Shown piece after piece: positions 46,064-58,179 of a stretch of DNA of 64,000 nucleotides. Both the position numbers and the translations under genes were made by a program. Each line of letters begins with the position of its first letter. Within the stretch, counting starts at the first letter, position 1. Source of the stretch: Jackrogersella multiformis. Taxonomy: Eukaryota > Ascomycota > Sordariomycetes > Xylariales > Hypoxylaceae. The stretch spans positions 2,604,001 through 2,668,000 of the forward strand of contig CADCXD010000009.1 of assembly GCA_902806575.1 (NCBI GenBank). The letters are read 5' to 3'. Under the pieces are notes generated by a model that was given only the letters and a program-made list of their open reading frames with translations, did no database searches and was not told where the DNA came from.

Positions 46064-48556
46064 GTTTCCTTGATTAAGACTGGGTGGTATTTCCTCTTTA
46101 AGTGTGTTTAGACGAGGTGAGGTTAAAGATCAGATAATAGACAGTTCTAGTGAATTCAGAGGTAGCATATATTAGATTGTACGGGCTTTCATACAGACTC
46201 TTTCATACGATGCAGCTTGTGTTGTTTTTATATGTTGTTCTAGCAATACACATCTCCGGTGGATGCTCTGAGGCTCGAAAGTTATGAGCTATGGCTTGTC
46301 AATTTGCTCCATTATCAAAGTCTATCTACCTAGGTAGCATTAAGATGGAATTATATATAAGAGGTAGGTTTTAATAAGCCTCAGGTATATTTATGGTCGC
46401 CCGCCTAAGGACTTTCTACCTAGGTAGGTAGACTCAGAAACGAGGTTCAGGACAATGTTCCTTAGGCGAAATATAATCAAGTTCGGGATAGAAGAAAGAA
46501 GTTCTTCTTCCTAGGTATTTTTATCGGAAGTATTGCTCTGGGTTGGCTACCTAGGTAGGTACTTAATTCTGTGCCGAATGGTAACAGCTCTCTGAGTAAA
46601 TCATCCTGATTCCCAAGCCTCAAAATTCAAAAGGGCATTTAGTCAATTCTATTATAAGTAAACATTTCTGGTAGAATTTAATAGTGTAGAAAAGTCAACG
46701 CTACTGCCACCATGACAACTTAGGTTAAGCGATAAAAGTTTTCGAGTACCTATCAAAAAGCACAATTGATTTATTCAAGTCCCATCCCTTTTCACTTAGC
46801 TACCTGCCTAGGTAGGTAACATAATATCAAACTATGGCAAAAGAACACAACTTTGCAATAGTTTAATACAAGACATTAATCAAACATGCAGTTAAATATA
46901 GCAGCGAATAGTTGTATAAACTTAGTGACCTGGAGACTATTTACATGTCCTATCTCCTTACTTACCTAGGTAGATGTTATAAAACATTCAGGCTTGCGCA
47001 GCTGAAGAAGAAAAGTAACAACAGACTAATCATCAACAGTGAAGATACATGATAATCTGTCCGATTAGGTTATACTTACATATAGCCAATTTTAATGGTG
47101 TTTAACAAGGTGAGTAGCAAGGTGAGTAAGAATCTCATCATTCCTGAGCTGACACGATCACGCAGTTCGAAGCAGGCATCAATCATACATACATAGGTAC
47201 CTAGGTATGTAGGTATACACATACTCTATGCAGCCCCGAAACTGAAGCCGTGAATTATCGAAGTCCTGTCTCAAAGCCTCTCCTCCCAATGTCTCAGACC
47301 AATAGAAGCCCGATACGTAGTTGGGGACTTACATAAGCGGCCCAGAAACGTGCCGATAAAAGGATGAACCATTCAAAATCCCGGAATCGAATCAGATCTC
47401 GGATATGGCGGGAAACATTAGGTACTATGTAGTGGGTAGCCTATCGCGACGTCCACGTTATCCATGTCATCCACGTTATCGCTCTCGCTAAGCCTCATAG
47501 GGGGGTGACGACGACTCGGCATCATGGTGATTATCGAATGGCATCACGATGTTTTTATTTGGCCCTCGCTCTTTGATCGTATACTATGCGGATGACGTAT
47601 TAATAAAGTGGCTTTGGGATTTTAGAACGCATCCATGTACATAATAAGTGTATACAGTAGCGCAGCGCAGGTAGTGTAATGGTAGGTAGTGGTAAGTGGT
47701 ACTGTTCGCCAATAATATACCACCTCTAGGTACTAGGCAGCTGGGCCGATCTCCATAGGAGTTTAGCCCTTTATTAATTTTATGTTCCAAGGTTGTGCCG
47801 AAGGAGGACCTTGGGAGAAAGTTAAGAGATGATAGGTCTTCCCTGGGACATCCCAGTGTGATTCCGGCTAATGGGCAGGTCTAGCACGGCCTAGTCCTAT
47901 TCGGGCAAAAAGCTATTCCAATAGCTTCGTCAGTGTCGTCATACCGCCCCCACTTTTGACGGTCTTTCGATGATGAGCAAAACTCTAAATAGGGCTTCAC
48001 CTTTTTACTAATACTTAGGTCCAATCTATTTCTAGTACCTAATTCGTTTTTTCCAACTCCTTAATTCTTCATCTTTTCGAATGGTCTATGCTCGCTCACC
48101 CCGAACATACATACCTAACTTCTATTTTTATTATAATATTTCTTTACTTACCATACCTAGGTATACCGATCTAATACTAATTAATCCCGACCGGCAGCCG
48201 GCTTTGATCCCGCCAATCTTCCGCATTCGTATCTAAGACATTTCAATCTAAGAGCTGTCTTAGCCCTAGCGTCTGGGAACAAGTCAATCAATCAATCAAA
48301 AAAGTGCGTAGCCCTTCAATTTCATCGCACCAGTTCCCCTGTCAAAGTCTTCGTCCAAGCTTTTTTCCAAAGTCAATTCCCTCAAAGTTTGCGACCTGGA
48401 GTATAACACAGCTCTAACCTTTCCACCAAACAGCCACCTCTGGACAATCCACCTCCAGGTTTTGACTTGAACAAGACCAAGTCCAACTTCGCGCACCGCA
48501 CCGCACGATTGACTTAATTCCGGTCTGGTCCAGCCGGCCACCCGCACGCAGCAAAA
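46064..48556. other. Intergenic region upstream of SUR7-type gene
   Basis: About 2.5 kb, AT-rich, with CCTAGG palindromes near 46328, 46421, 46551, 46806, 46967, 47197 and 48159. No gene is supported. The last 250 bases are C-rich and are likely the 5' UTR of the SUR7-type gene. Confidence 0.45.
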
Positions 48557-49327
48557 ATGGCGCGGCCTAACACGTATCTCGCGCCTCTCTCCCTCGTCTT
48601 CCTCGCCGGGTCCCTGGTCATGCTGTTCTTCGTCATCCTCTCGGGGCTTACGAACACCGCGCCCCTGAACCAGACGTACTTCCTCTCGGCCCGCACCGAG
48701 GGCATCACCGGCGCGCGCTCCGTCACGCAGTGGGCCTACTTCTACATCTGCGGCGAGGGCAACACCGACTGCGGCCGCGCGACGCCCGCCGCCCCCTTGG
48801 GCTGGGCCTGGTCGGGCAACCCGGCCAACGCGCCGGCCTCGCTGGTCGGTTCCCACGGCGGCGATACCACCAGCTACTCCTTCTACTACATGTGGCGGTT
48901 CGGCTGGGTCTTCTACCTGATCGCGCTCGTCCTCTCCGTGTTCGCCTTCTTCGCCGGGTTCGTCGCCTGCTGCGGGCGCCTGGGCTCGGCCATCGCCGGC
49001 CTGGCCGCGCTCATCGCCCTGTTCTGCCACACCGTCGCCGTGTCGCTCATGACGGCCGTCTTCGTCAAGATGCGCAACGCCTTCGTCGCCGACGGCCGCG
49101 ACGCCAGCCTCGGCCGCTACGCCTTCGGCTTCAGCTGGGGCAGCTGGACCGCCCTGCTCATCGCCACCATCCTCTTCTGCATCGGTATCCGGGGCGGCGG
49201 CGGCAGCGGCGACGCAACCCACAGCGGCGGCAGCGGTACCGGCCGCCGGTGGGGCCGTCAGCGCAGCGTCCGGAGTCGCCGGAGCTACGACATGAACGGC
49301 CGACGCGTCAAGGAGGAGTATGCTTAA
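48557..49327 (+). CDS. SUR7/PalI-family tetraspan membrane protein
   Basis: Single-exon ORF of 256 residues. SUR7-family proteins are four-helix plasma-membrane proteins of eisosomes and cell-cortex domains, with roles in endocytosis, wall integrity and stress. Four hydrophobic segments are visible: residues about 8-30 (LSLVFLAGSLVMLFFVILSG), 115-140 (VFYLIALVLSVFAFFAGF), 147-170 (IAGLAALIALFCHTVAVSL) and 195-215 (WTALLIATILFCIGI). The loop between helices 1 and 2 is large and extracellular-like (NQTYFLSA, an N-glycosylation sequon, then YFYICGEGNTDCG with two Cys). This WxxYxxC-G-x-C arrangement is typical of the family. The C-terminal tail is Gly/Ser- then Arg-rich. Strongly GC-biased codon use differs from flanking DNA. 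The start (AAAAATGGCG) is the first ATG and leads directly into the first helix. Confidence 0.87.
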   Translation: MARPNTYLAPLSLVFLAGSLVMLFFVILSGLTNTAPLNQTYFLSARTEGITGARSVTQWAYFYICGEGNTDCGRATPAAPLGWAWSGNPANAPASLVGSHGGDTTSYSFYYMWRFGWVFYLIALVLSVFAFFAGFVACCGRLGSAIAGLAALIALFCHTVAVSLMTAVFVKMRNAFVADGRDASLGRYAFGFSWGSWTALLIATILFCIGIRGGGGSGDATHSGGSGTGRRWGRQRSVRSRRSYDMNGRRVKEEYA

Positions 49328-51105
49328 TCGTGGTTAAGATCTCGTCCCGTAAAGCGGGGACCTCACAGAGTGGAGGAGGAGGATTTAGTGAGGAAAAGGA
49401 GGAGTAAGGAGACGACTCAGACGACGATCTGACACGAGGGCATTTTGCATTTTTCATCATACAGGGCAGAGGTATCCGCCCTTATTTATTCACGCAATAC
49501 AACACAGTACAACGCAACGGCACGCAACACTTGGTAATGGATAATGACGACAGATCATGACCGACGGGGGGTTTTCTATACTACCTAGTAGGGTATATCA
49601 GGTACTTACTTTATATTCCCTTACTTCCCACCCACCTACCTCGGCACTACCTAGCCCAGGTAGTCAGGCAGGGATATGAAAACGAAAATCAAGAATATAA
49701 AGTACAAGTATACGAAACGGGAAGAAAAGATGAGATGAAAGAAAGAAAAGAAGGGAAGACGCTAAGAGGCATGATGAACGGCGGGGGTTGTAATAAATGT
49801 TTCTCGAGATACCAAAACCGTGCACAGTACCTTGGGTACCTATAGGTACCAGTACTGTTTGTCGTGCGGTGGTGGTGTTGTAGTTGTTGTAGGGTATTTA
49901 CTTCTACAGTTAGACGGGCAGGCAGACAGACAGACAGACAGACAGATGGATAGCCTAACCTACTCGTCGTTATGGTAGAGAATTGAGGATATCTGGCCCA
50001 GTGAATGCTTGGGTAGTCGTCTATCTATCAATCAATTAATCAAGCTCGTTACACGTGATTTTGTCTTAAGAAGTGCAGGTTTTGTTTCGTTTTGTTTATA
50101 TCGGTCATTGGGGTATCTCTAACCAATGCCGGTGACTACGTCATCGTCGCGTATTCGATATGTGGTTACCTATTCACACATCATTCGGTCCCTATCATAT
50201 CACGTACGCATGTTTCTCATGTCCAAAATGAGGTTCAAGTTCAAGATGTTATGGCTATCTCGCCAACAGGATTTCATTTCAATTCATTTACTTCTTCAGT
50301 CTTGTTTCTCCCGTTCGGCGGTGTAGCTGATTTGCCTAGCCTCCTCGTTTCCTAGTCCTCTTCTCCATACAGCCCACCCTCAACCACCGCAATAACAACA
50401 GTAACAACAGAAGAAACATCGTAACAGGTAGCAATAACAACACCAAGGTTCTTGTAAGCCCGTAATCAATCTGACAAGGCAGGAGATCCTCGACCACCTC
50501 TCCTTTCGTTTCCCGTCCATGTATTGCCGTTTCCCGCCTCCCTTTAACTCCGTGCGGAATGCGAATTCCCGTCTGATTTCTGCCAATCATCCTCCTTGAC
50601 GAGCTATCTGAGAGGGAAATCGAGTACTTCTCAATCTCGACATTCTTCTTTCTCCTGGGCAACGCCAAAAAATGTACAATGGTTTCTTTGATGAACGAAG
50701 AGTCCCCGTTTGAATTTTCGATCCGAATTTCCTCGGGCGCTTTATAATCTCACATGTAGATCCTACGTTTTCGCCGCTCCGTCCCGCCGGACCTCATCCC
50801 GTCCCATCCTTTATCCCGAATACGTATTGTACAGGGACGCCTCCTTTCGCCCGAATACCGTTTTGAACCCTTAAGAATCCCCTTTTGCGAAGTGGAAGAA
50901 ATTCCGAAAATGTTGTGACAGTGTTGCCGCCCCCCTGGCCTGCTATGTATCGAAAGAAGAGTGTACGCCAAGTAATGCTATGTTCTCGAAGTGGTCGCGA
51001 GAGGATTGCGGAGAAATTGCTCCGCCGTGTCGCGGAAGTTTTCCCTCTCTTGCTTTTTCTGTCTTGATCTAATGAGGAATACCGTCGCCAAGTTTCATCC
51101 CATCC
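49328..51105. other. Intergenic region, convergent SUR7-type and PBS2 genes
   Basis: Holds the 3' ends of the two genes. A CAGA microsatellite is present. The minus-strand ORF at 50336-50668 encodes Leu runs produced by a CAA/GTT-rich stretch and is not credible. No gene is supported. Confidence 0.45.
49923..49945. repeat. Microsatellite (CAGA)n
   Basis: Nearly six uninterrupted CAGA units. Confidence 0.85.
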
Positions 51106-53104
51106 CTACATTCCGATTCGTGGACTAGCCATCGGGCTCACGGCGTCTAGAGGAGCGTGGTGGAGCGCTGGCTGCCCTTCAGCTTCGCCATACTGCCCAG
51201 TTCCCTTCTTCTGTAGCACCTCATTGACCCATGCAGAAACCTCCAAGTCGTCTGGGCTGGAATGGCTGAAGTCTAACTTCCCAGCCGCACCGGCGACCGC
51301 CTCGGCGCTAGCTTCGTTTTCCGCCGCCTCCTCTTCTTCCTCCGTGATAGTCTCCGGCTTCGTCAATGTTTTTAGCCATTCCGAGGCGAGTAGAGCTTGA
51401 TATGTTGGTCGTAGTTTGGGTACTTTGTTGAGGCACCCGTGAACGAAGGTGCGTGCGGCTTCGGAATACCGATCTGGTAGATCAGGAGGATCTCCTTCGA
51501 CGATAGCCTACGAATTATCAGGTCATCCAAATCATAAACATAGAAAAGTCTAGGGAGTCACTTACACTGAGTTGACTGAATATCGTCGAGGACACTTCGG
51601 GAGGATAGGGGTACTTCCCCATGCCGCATTCGATGATTGTCAGGCCTAAGCTCCATATATCGCTCTGTACGCTATAGGTGCCGTCTCCCGCGCCGGATTG
51701 CATGAAACTTCCACCCGAGATTCGCTCAGGGGCCATGTAACTTTGGCATCCGATGTTGGTCTTGGCAATGCTCGCCACGAGGTTACCGCTCACGCCGAAG
51801 TCGCAAATTTTTACCTGACCTCGAGTATTTATGAGGATGTTGGTGGGCTTGACATCGCGATGGATAATATTGTGTTTATCCTTCAACTCTTTGAGCCCCA
51901 TCACGGTGCAGTACGTAATTGTCCGGAGCACATTCTCTGGGATTCCTCCCGAGTAGAGTTTGTCGATCGAACCGCCATCCATGTATTCGAGACACATATA
52001 CACCGCGCTTTCCTGGAAGAAGGCCCCGTAAAATTCGATAATGTACGGAGAGGCACATTCGTGCAAAATTACCAGCTCCTTCAAGATAGTCGTCAACTTC
52101 GCTTCGTCTAGCTCTAGGCGTATCTCTTTCATAGCCATGATCATCCCTGTATTCGATCCAAACTTTGTTTCGGCTTCCGTCTTGTCCTGTGCGCTTGTCG
52201 GCAGGTTCGCCAAGGAGGTCGCTTTAAACCCCGAGAGGCCCGGACCGAAGCGAGGGAATTGTGGCTTCGTATGTCTCACCTTGTAGACGGTGCCGTAGTT
52301 ACCTTTCCCTAGCTCATCCAGCTTCTCGACTTCGTCAAGAGATATCCTGAAGACCGACCCGTCTGAGAAGTTGACTCCTTTGTTAGTGATGATCGCCTTG
52401 CCCTTAAACGTCAGGTACCCCTTTTCAGAGTCGATATATTCCTCGAATTGCTTCATTTGTGACATGTGAGTATTCCCGTTCTGAATAGGTGTCACTTGGG
52501 AACCGGAACCAGAACCGCCAGATCCAGGGGAAGGAGACGGGGCTCCTCCGCCCATGTCCCCAAGCTTCAGCCCGAACCGCCTCTTACCAGCTAGACCACC
52601 ACCCCCGGAAGGTATCGAAGGTACGTTGGGCGCCGATTTATGAAACGAAGGAGCACCGGGTCTCTGAAGGTGCCTAGGCAAACTACCCATGACCGGGCCG
52701 CCTGTAGAAGACCCGGAAGGCGGGGTGTTCTGTGGGGAGGCTACAGAAGAGCTTCCTTGACGCGACAAGTGGAAAGCTCTCATTTTAGCGGAGATGTCTT
52801 CGGGAAGACGGCCACTTGACATTTGTGAGACAACAGCAGGAGGACGTCTTGCATTAGACAATACGCCTAGATGTGTAGAAGAGGCGGACATTGGGTGACC
52901 CGGGTTCTGAGGATCAGACACGGAGCGCAACGACGGCAATCTCTTAGGCATACCGCCAAGGAGGTCGCCTGGCGTCTCGATCGGCGTGTTGGCTTCCGAG
53001 GATTCGACCGAGCTGGGTGATCCAGGACCATCAATGATGTCCTTATCAACCACCTCGTCGGGTGTCGCAGGCACCGAATCCGGATCTTGATATGCGCCAG
53101 CCAT
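51106..53104 (-). CDS. PBS2: MAP kinase kinase of the HOG osmostress pathway (PBS2 type)
   Basis: Two exons, 53104-51566 and 51507-51106, with a 58-bp intron, giving 646 residues. PBS2-type kinases phosphorylate the Hog1 MAP kinase in response to osmotic and other stresses. The N-terminal 230 residues are a Ser/Pro/Gly-rich regulatory region that in yeast docks upstream kinases and Sho1. The kinase domain begins LGKGNYGTVYKV (glycine loop). It has the ATP-binding Lys in MAMKEIRL, the catalytic loop HRDVKPTNIL, DFG in KICDFGVSGNL, and the activation segment SIAKTNIGCQSYMAPER. There Ser445 and Thr449 sit where yeast PBS2 is phosphorylated; this segment separates PBS2 from STE7- and MKK1-type kinases. 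A Pro-rich or acidic C-terminal tail (EEEEEAAENEA) ends ASPRIGM. The first ATG (MAGAYQDPDS) is used. The Neurospora counterpart is os-5. Confidence 0.95.
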
Positions 53105-54023
53105 AGTAGAGTATTGGCGAATAAGGAAGTGAAGAGAAGAGGTTTAGGAACGCGCCCCTACTATCATCACCGAGTAGTAGCTTGTAGAAGAAGATTGTTT
53201 ATGTCGTTTGGGGAATATAAGGCGGAAGGTTTATAGGTATAGTAGTAGGTGTGGCACAGACAGAGTGAATAGGTTGGCGGCGGGGAATGAATGATACAAC
53301 AGACGATAAACGATAAAACTAGCGATGGGACACTAGCGATGGGACATAGACCTCGGCGGCTAGCAAGGAATAGACCTAGGTATCGTATTGGCCGTGAGAG
53401 AATGCTTAAGATCGATTTTTTTTTCTTCTGCTTGAGAAAAAGTGGCAAAAGGTGCAGTACCGATTCGTCGGCACAAGAGGGCTCCTAAGTCGTCTATAGC
53501 ATGGTTATTTTTATTAGCGGTTTATGAATTTTATTTTATTTGGGGTATTTCTTTTACGGAGGAGTCGGAGCCCGAGCTTGAGCTTGACTCTGTTCGGGTA
53601 CCTTGAGGTGTTATTGGGTTTCCTTGGGTTCCATCCACCTTAGGTAGCTGGGTAGGTATCGCGGACAATCGCTAGGATCTGCCTGAAAACCCAATGAGGG
53701 CTGTGAGGCAGGTGAGGTACAATTGTCAACTGTCAATTGTAGGGCTGCACGAACCTTGTCAAATCCGAGACACTAGCTTGAGCTTCCCAATTGCGATGTT
53801 CATCAAGCGTTATAGCTTTTGGGTTTTATTTTGGTTGCGAGCAAGGTCGAGCAGTGGTAATAATAGTTTGGTTCCAAGGTTGTAGTAGTAGTATAGTAAG
53901 TATTGAGCGTTCTTTGGGAACGAGTGTGGTGACGATGACGGAGTACGTGACCCGCCGAGGTTTGAGGTTTGAGATTTGAGGTTTAACAACACCCACCAAA
54001 GGCACTTTTGTAATTAGGAAAAA

Positions 54024-54075
54024 TACCTAGGTACCTTACCTACCTACCTAAGTACATAAGGTAGGTTACCTACAA
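54024..54075. repeat. CCTAGG/GGTA palindrome cluster
   Basis: ATACCTAGGTACC followed by three TACC units and AAGGTAGGTTACC within 50 bases; part of the window-wide motif family. Confidence 0.65.
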
Positions 54076-54240
54076 TGCCTAGTAGATAGACACTAGATAA
54101 ACCTGGTTATGATAGAAAATGTGTGCATGTTGCAGGTGACAAAGCAGCTGGAGTTTGTCGGATTGTGGACCCTTTTAGACGTGTCTTCTCGTACTTGGGC
54201 CTTCAATTTCCTTGAATTTTGGGAGTCTGGGAGCTCAGTC

Positions 54241-54260
54241 TAGTCTAGTCTAGTCTAGTC
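54241..54260. repeat. Microsatellite (TAGTC)n
   Basis: Four perfect TAGTC units with a partial fifth on the left. Confidence 0.85.
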
Positions 54261-55323
54261 TCGTAATGTGATGAACAGGGTGGCGATCGACCTAATCGAC
54301 CTTAAGGTTATAAGCTTTGTTGGAGTTTTGCTGGACTCTGCTAGCCTGGAGACTTTGTTGGAGATGGATGATTTAATGATGGAGGGGGGAAACCTTAGAA
54401 GAATTGGAACATCGAAGATTTGGGGACGTCAAATGGGTGGTGTTTCCTTACATTTTAGTGGATGATTTAGGTGGCAGTTACATACCTAGGTACCGATGGG
54501 AGTACCTAGCAGAGGGCAGGTACATACCTAGGTAGGTGGAAGCCTGGGAGCCCTGGTGTCAGTGAAGTACCTAGGTATCTAGGTAGTTGCCCCGCGTTTC
54601 TATCCTCCCACTCTGCGATTCTGAGACGCTGAGCCGCTAAAGTCCGTCCCTACTGACGAATTTCACGTGTATCCAGTACCTACCTGCCTACCTACACTAG
54701 AGGTAGCTTAGACCTTTCCCCCTTGCTCGACTAATCAGATCGTCTTGATAGCTTTGATAATATGTAGTACGAACAATAATTGCAGATCACCAAAGATCGG
54801 ATTCTTATGAACTCGATCTCTCTTCTTCTTTTCTGCTTAATAGCCTGATGTCCCCCACTATATCATCCTGAGTAATCTGCGGGATGGATCAGAGCAGGAT
54901 GCTTGAAAGGTGTACCTAGGTACGTGGTAGTTAGTTTCGAGCGACGAAGAAGAAATCTTTGCGTCACATATATGGGGCCCAGTAAACACCTAGCTGGTGA
55001 TGGTTACTTAAAAGTGGTGGAGAGCGAGGTGGTTGAGAAAAACCTGAAAAGGGTTGAAGGGGTGAAGCTTGAGTGAGTAAGAATGAGGTAACTCTTAGGT
55101 GCTAAGTACCTACCCTAGGTATCTATAGGTGGTAAGCATGGTTGGAGAAACTGATGCCATATCCGGAGGTGGGGGAACATCCATCATAATTATCACGAGC
55201 CGACTTGAAGATGCAGCTGGGGAATGATTTTAGCATGCTGCAATACATCACACACCATACGACCCGACCCAACGCCAACGCTGACAGCAGTGGTGATCCT
55301 CCCTTTCGCAATGGCCGACCGCC

Positions 55324-55344
55324 CTGCCACCTGCCACCTGCCAC
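55324..55344. repeat. Heptamer tandem repeat CTGCCAC
   Basis: Three perfect CTGCCAC copies followed by a degenerate one. Confidence 0.75.
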
Positions 55345-57625
55345 CCGCCACCCCGCAAATGATGCTGTCAAAGTAGTACCGTAGATAGGCTGCATGGAAT
55401 TTCCAAGGCAGTGTCTGTCAGGAATCATCTACTTCACTGCTTCATCAGCAAGGTACGGAAGACTCGATGACGACATAGATATTTTTCTATTCTGTTTTCA
55501 CGATAGGAGAAAGTATAAGAAACTCTCAGCCTGTTAAGATATGCCTACCTAGGTAAGTAAAATCCATATTATTATGTGTAGAAACTTCCAAGGTTCTAGC
55601 TTCTTTAGATAACCTACCTAGGTACCTAGGTAGGCTGCTTAGTACACATTGAGTTACCTTTGAACTGTTGCTCGGAGTGGCTCAAAATAAAGCTTGAATT
55701 CGTATGTACCTAGGTACCTATTGGAGCCCTCCGTCAAGCCACATGCATTACGTACGCACATTTATATAGGCCCACCTGAGTGGTGCCTGATAAGATCAAA
55801 TAACGTCATCGCCAAATATCGTCATCACTTTCTACACAACCTACCTAGGTACGTCCGTACGTAGTAAATCTCAACCCAACTCCCAATTACTTGTATCAAG
55901 TCATATTGACGATGATGGTATCGACTTTTAGAAGCCCTACAAACATCGGTCTACAACCTGCTTAACTGTAGCAACAATAAGTCAACATAAGGGTTTGATT
56001 GGGCGCTCTTGTCCATATCTGCGTCACGGTATTTGCAGTCTATATACTTCGCCAGTACCGAGGGCTCGTAATATGAACGATTGCTGACGACCATAGAACG
56101 TAACATAGCAGCTGTATGGCACCATTTAAACTTGTAACGTGTATTTATTGATCAAATCTTCTATCTAGCAGGCTGCCTAGTCAATCCACTTGAACACACT
56201 ACAACTAATATACGGAAAAGATCTCGGTCTAGACAGGAGGCTTAGGATGTGTTGGTAGTATTACGCCTCTAAGAAAGTTGATAGAGCTTACCTATCTAGG
56301 TAGACATACTTTTCGGAATGCGTTGTATCTACCCAGTGTGTAAGGGTTTCGTATTGCTGAAGTGGTCACCTACCTAGGTAGGTACGGATTACCTACATAT
56401 ATTATTAAGCAAACATCGTTCAGGTTCTTCAAAGCTCATAATCTTAGTTGGTGGAATAGCGTCAAGTTAAGTGCAGACAGTGCGTAAGCCGTGATTATAA
56501 TACTGTTTTATACTGTGCACTTATATCCCCTAAAGCATTTATTATTTAAGTAACTCATGCGTTGTGGTAAGTAGTAAAAGCTGATTAAGTAATTAAGGGT
56601 TAACTAACAATACAGTTAATATAATGTGGCTATTATGTACGAAGTACTGCCTATATTTAGTTCGATGCTACCTAGGTACCTAGGTAGATATCACCTTACC
56701 ATGTATTAATGAGTAAGCGTAATTAAGCCAAGAATTGTATGAGCACGTTGGCAGCTCGAGTGGCCTGAGTGGTACATCTTTATATCTAACGTACCTAGGT
56801 AGTTTATTTTGCGACTGTGCATCTGCATTAATGTAACCTAATTTATGATCTAATCGCATCATCTAATCGCATCATTATCATGCTAATAAAAAGAGATACG
56901 ATACTGTTATAATTACAAAGTTTTTTATCACATTTATATTAGCTAAAATGCCTAGGTAGGTAGGTGCTTATGTAGTCTTTGTAAGTACCGAGACACAGCA
57001 TGCAAAAGCAGAAGGGGCTGTACAATATGATAATATGAGGTATTCCAGTCAGACGGTCGGAGTACGGGGCTTCTGTAAGACCCCCACATTGAGAGCATTG
57101 AGACGAGGAAAGCCTGAAGAGATGTTTTAGCGGCCTAAACGAGCCAATCAACTAACATGGCAGCATGGTAGATTCCTGTAAAAGGTATTACGTGTAGCGG
57201 ACCTGCAGGTCTCGCCGCAAGTGCTGCAACTAATAGTAAGCCTTGGGACTGTACCCACCTAGATCATACTCGGCAGCTTCAGGCAGCCTTTAGATACAGC
57301 GCTACCTATACTTCCGGTAAGGTAGCCACACCCAAATACGCCATCCTGGTGTTTTATTGGTACATCTCTACAAAGATCTCCAGGGCGGAATCCAAAAGCA
57401 GAGTTACCCGAACAAGCCTTTCGACCTACATATGTACCTCATACCATAGCATAGCACGTACCTTTAGGTAGTACCGTGCGTGATATGTATTCCGTCTATT
57501 CTTTCCTTTCTTTTCTAAACCTAGACGTGTAAACAAATATCTCATCGATCGATTATTCTGGGCATTCTGGGCAAAGTCCCGGATTGTATTAATTAGAAAG
57601 GTAGCACCTACATACATACATACTT

Positions 57626-57694
57626 ATTTTCCCTTTTCTTTCCCTTTATCCTTCCCTTCCCTTCGCTTTCTTCCCCTTTCCCTTTTCTCTCTAG
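57626..57694 (+). promoter_or_regulatory. CT-rich tract upstream of PIN-like gene
   Basis: A nearly pure pyrimidine stretch on the plus strand (TTTTCCCTTTTCTTTCCC and similar), about 500 bases before the predicted start codon. Position and composition match fungal CT-box promoters. No specific factor site can be named. Confidence 0.45.
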
Positions 57695-57972
57695 GGATCA
57701 CGTGTGTTCCTCTTCCCTCTTCATCCATATTTCTGACGAGAGGTCCTTTCTTCGAGGTTCTTCGGTTTTACTTTCGACGGCTCTACAGCTGGTCTGAATA
57801 GCGCCGGGATTTCTTGACGGAATCGATAAATAATAATATCTCCCTGGGTATCTTAGCTTCGGCCTCGGGTCTAAAGAGTCTAAGAGTCGAGAAGCCAATC
57901 AACGGATTTGAAGGCAGCGACTATTCAAAATCTTCTTCATTTCCCGTCGCGAGTCGCTCCTACCGAATCGCC

Positions 57973-57996
57973 ACGCAAAGACGCAAAGACGCAAAG
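57973..57996. repeat. Octamer tandem repeat ACGCAAAG
   Basis: Three perfect copies of ACGCAAAG in the presumed 5' UTR of the PIN-like gene. Confidence 0.8.
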
Positions 57997-58179
57997 TCTA
58001 ATTCTAGAGAATTCCTTATCGACCAGTCATATGATTACGAACGATTGCGCATTTCTAGTCTACACAACATCTACGACTAGCGTCCGTCTCTAGTAAACCC
58101 CAACAGCGAAGAGAGGATCTCCATCTTTTTCTCCTTATTCTCTTCATCAATCTACTCTACTACACCTCCGAAATTGCAA

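Larger units (their letters stand above)
53105..58179. other. Five-kilobase intergenic region between divergent PBS2 and PIN-like genes
   Basis: Contains upstream regions of both genes and no supported gene of its own. CCTAGG motifs are very dense here (near 54027, 54488, 54525, 54571, 55547, 55618, 55708, 55844, 56375, 56672, 56793, 56950). The segment 57,610-57,700 is CT-rich and probably marks the promoter of the PIN-like gene. Confidence 0.5.

Noticed and set aside
48296..49222. A 308-codon minus-strand ORF and a 225-codon plus-strand ORF over the SUR7-type gene
   Set aside because: Composition is extreme (Gly/Ala/Glu or Arg/Leu/His) as expected of shadows; the SUR7 frame has four membrane helices.
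50336..50668. A 110-codon minus-strand ORF with a Leu-rich apparent transmembrane run
   Set aside because: The Leu run comes from an AACAAC-type simple stretch; the remainder is not protein-like.
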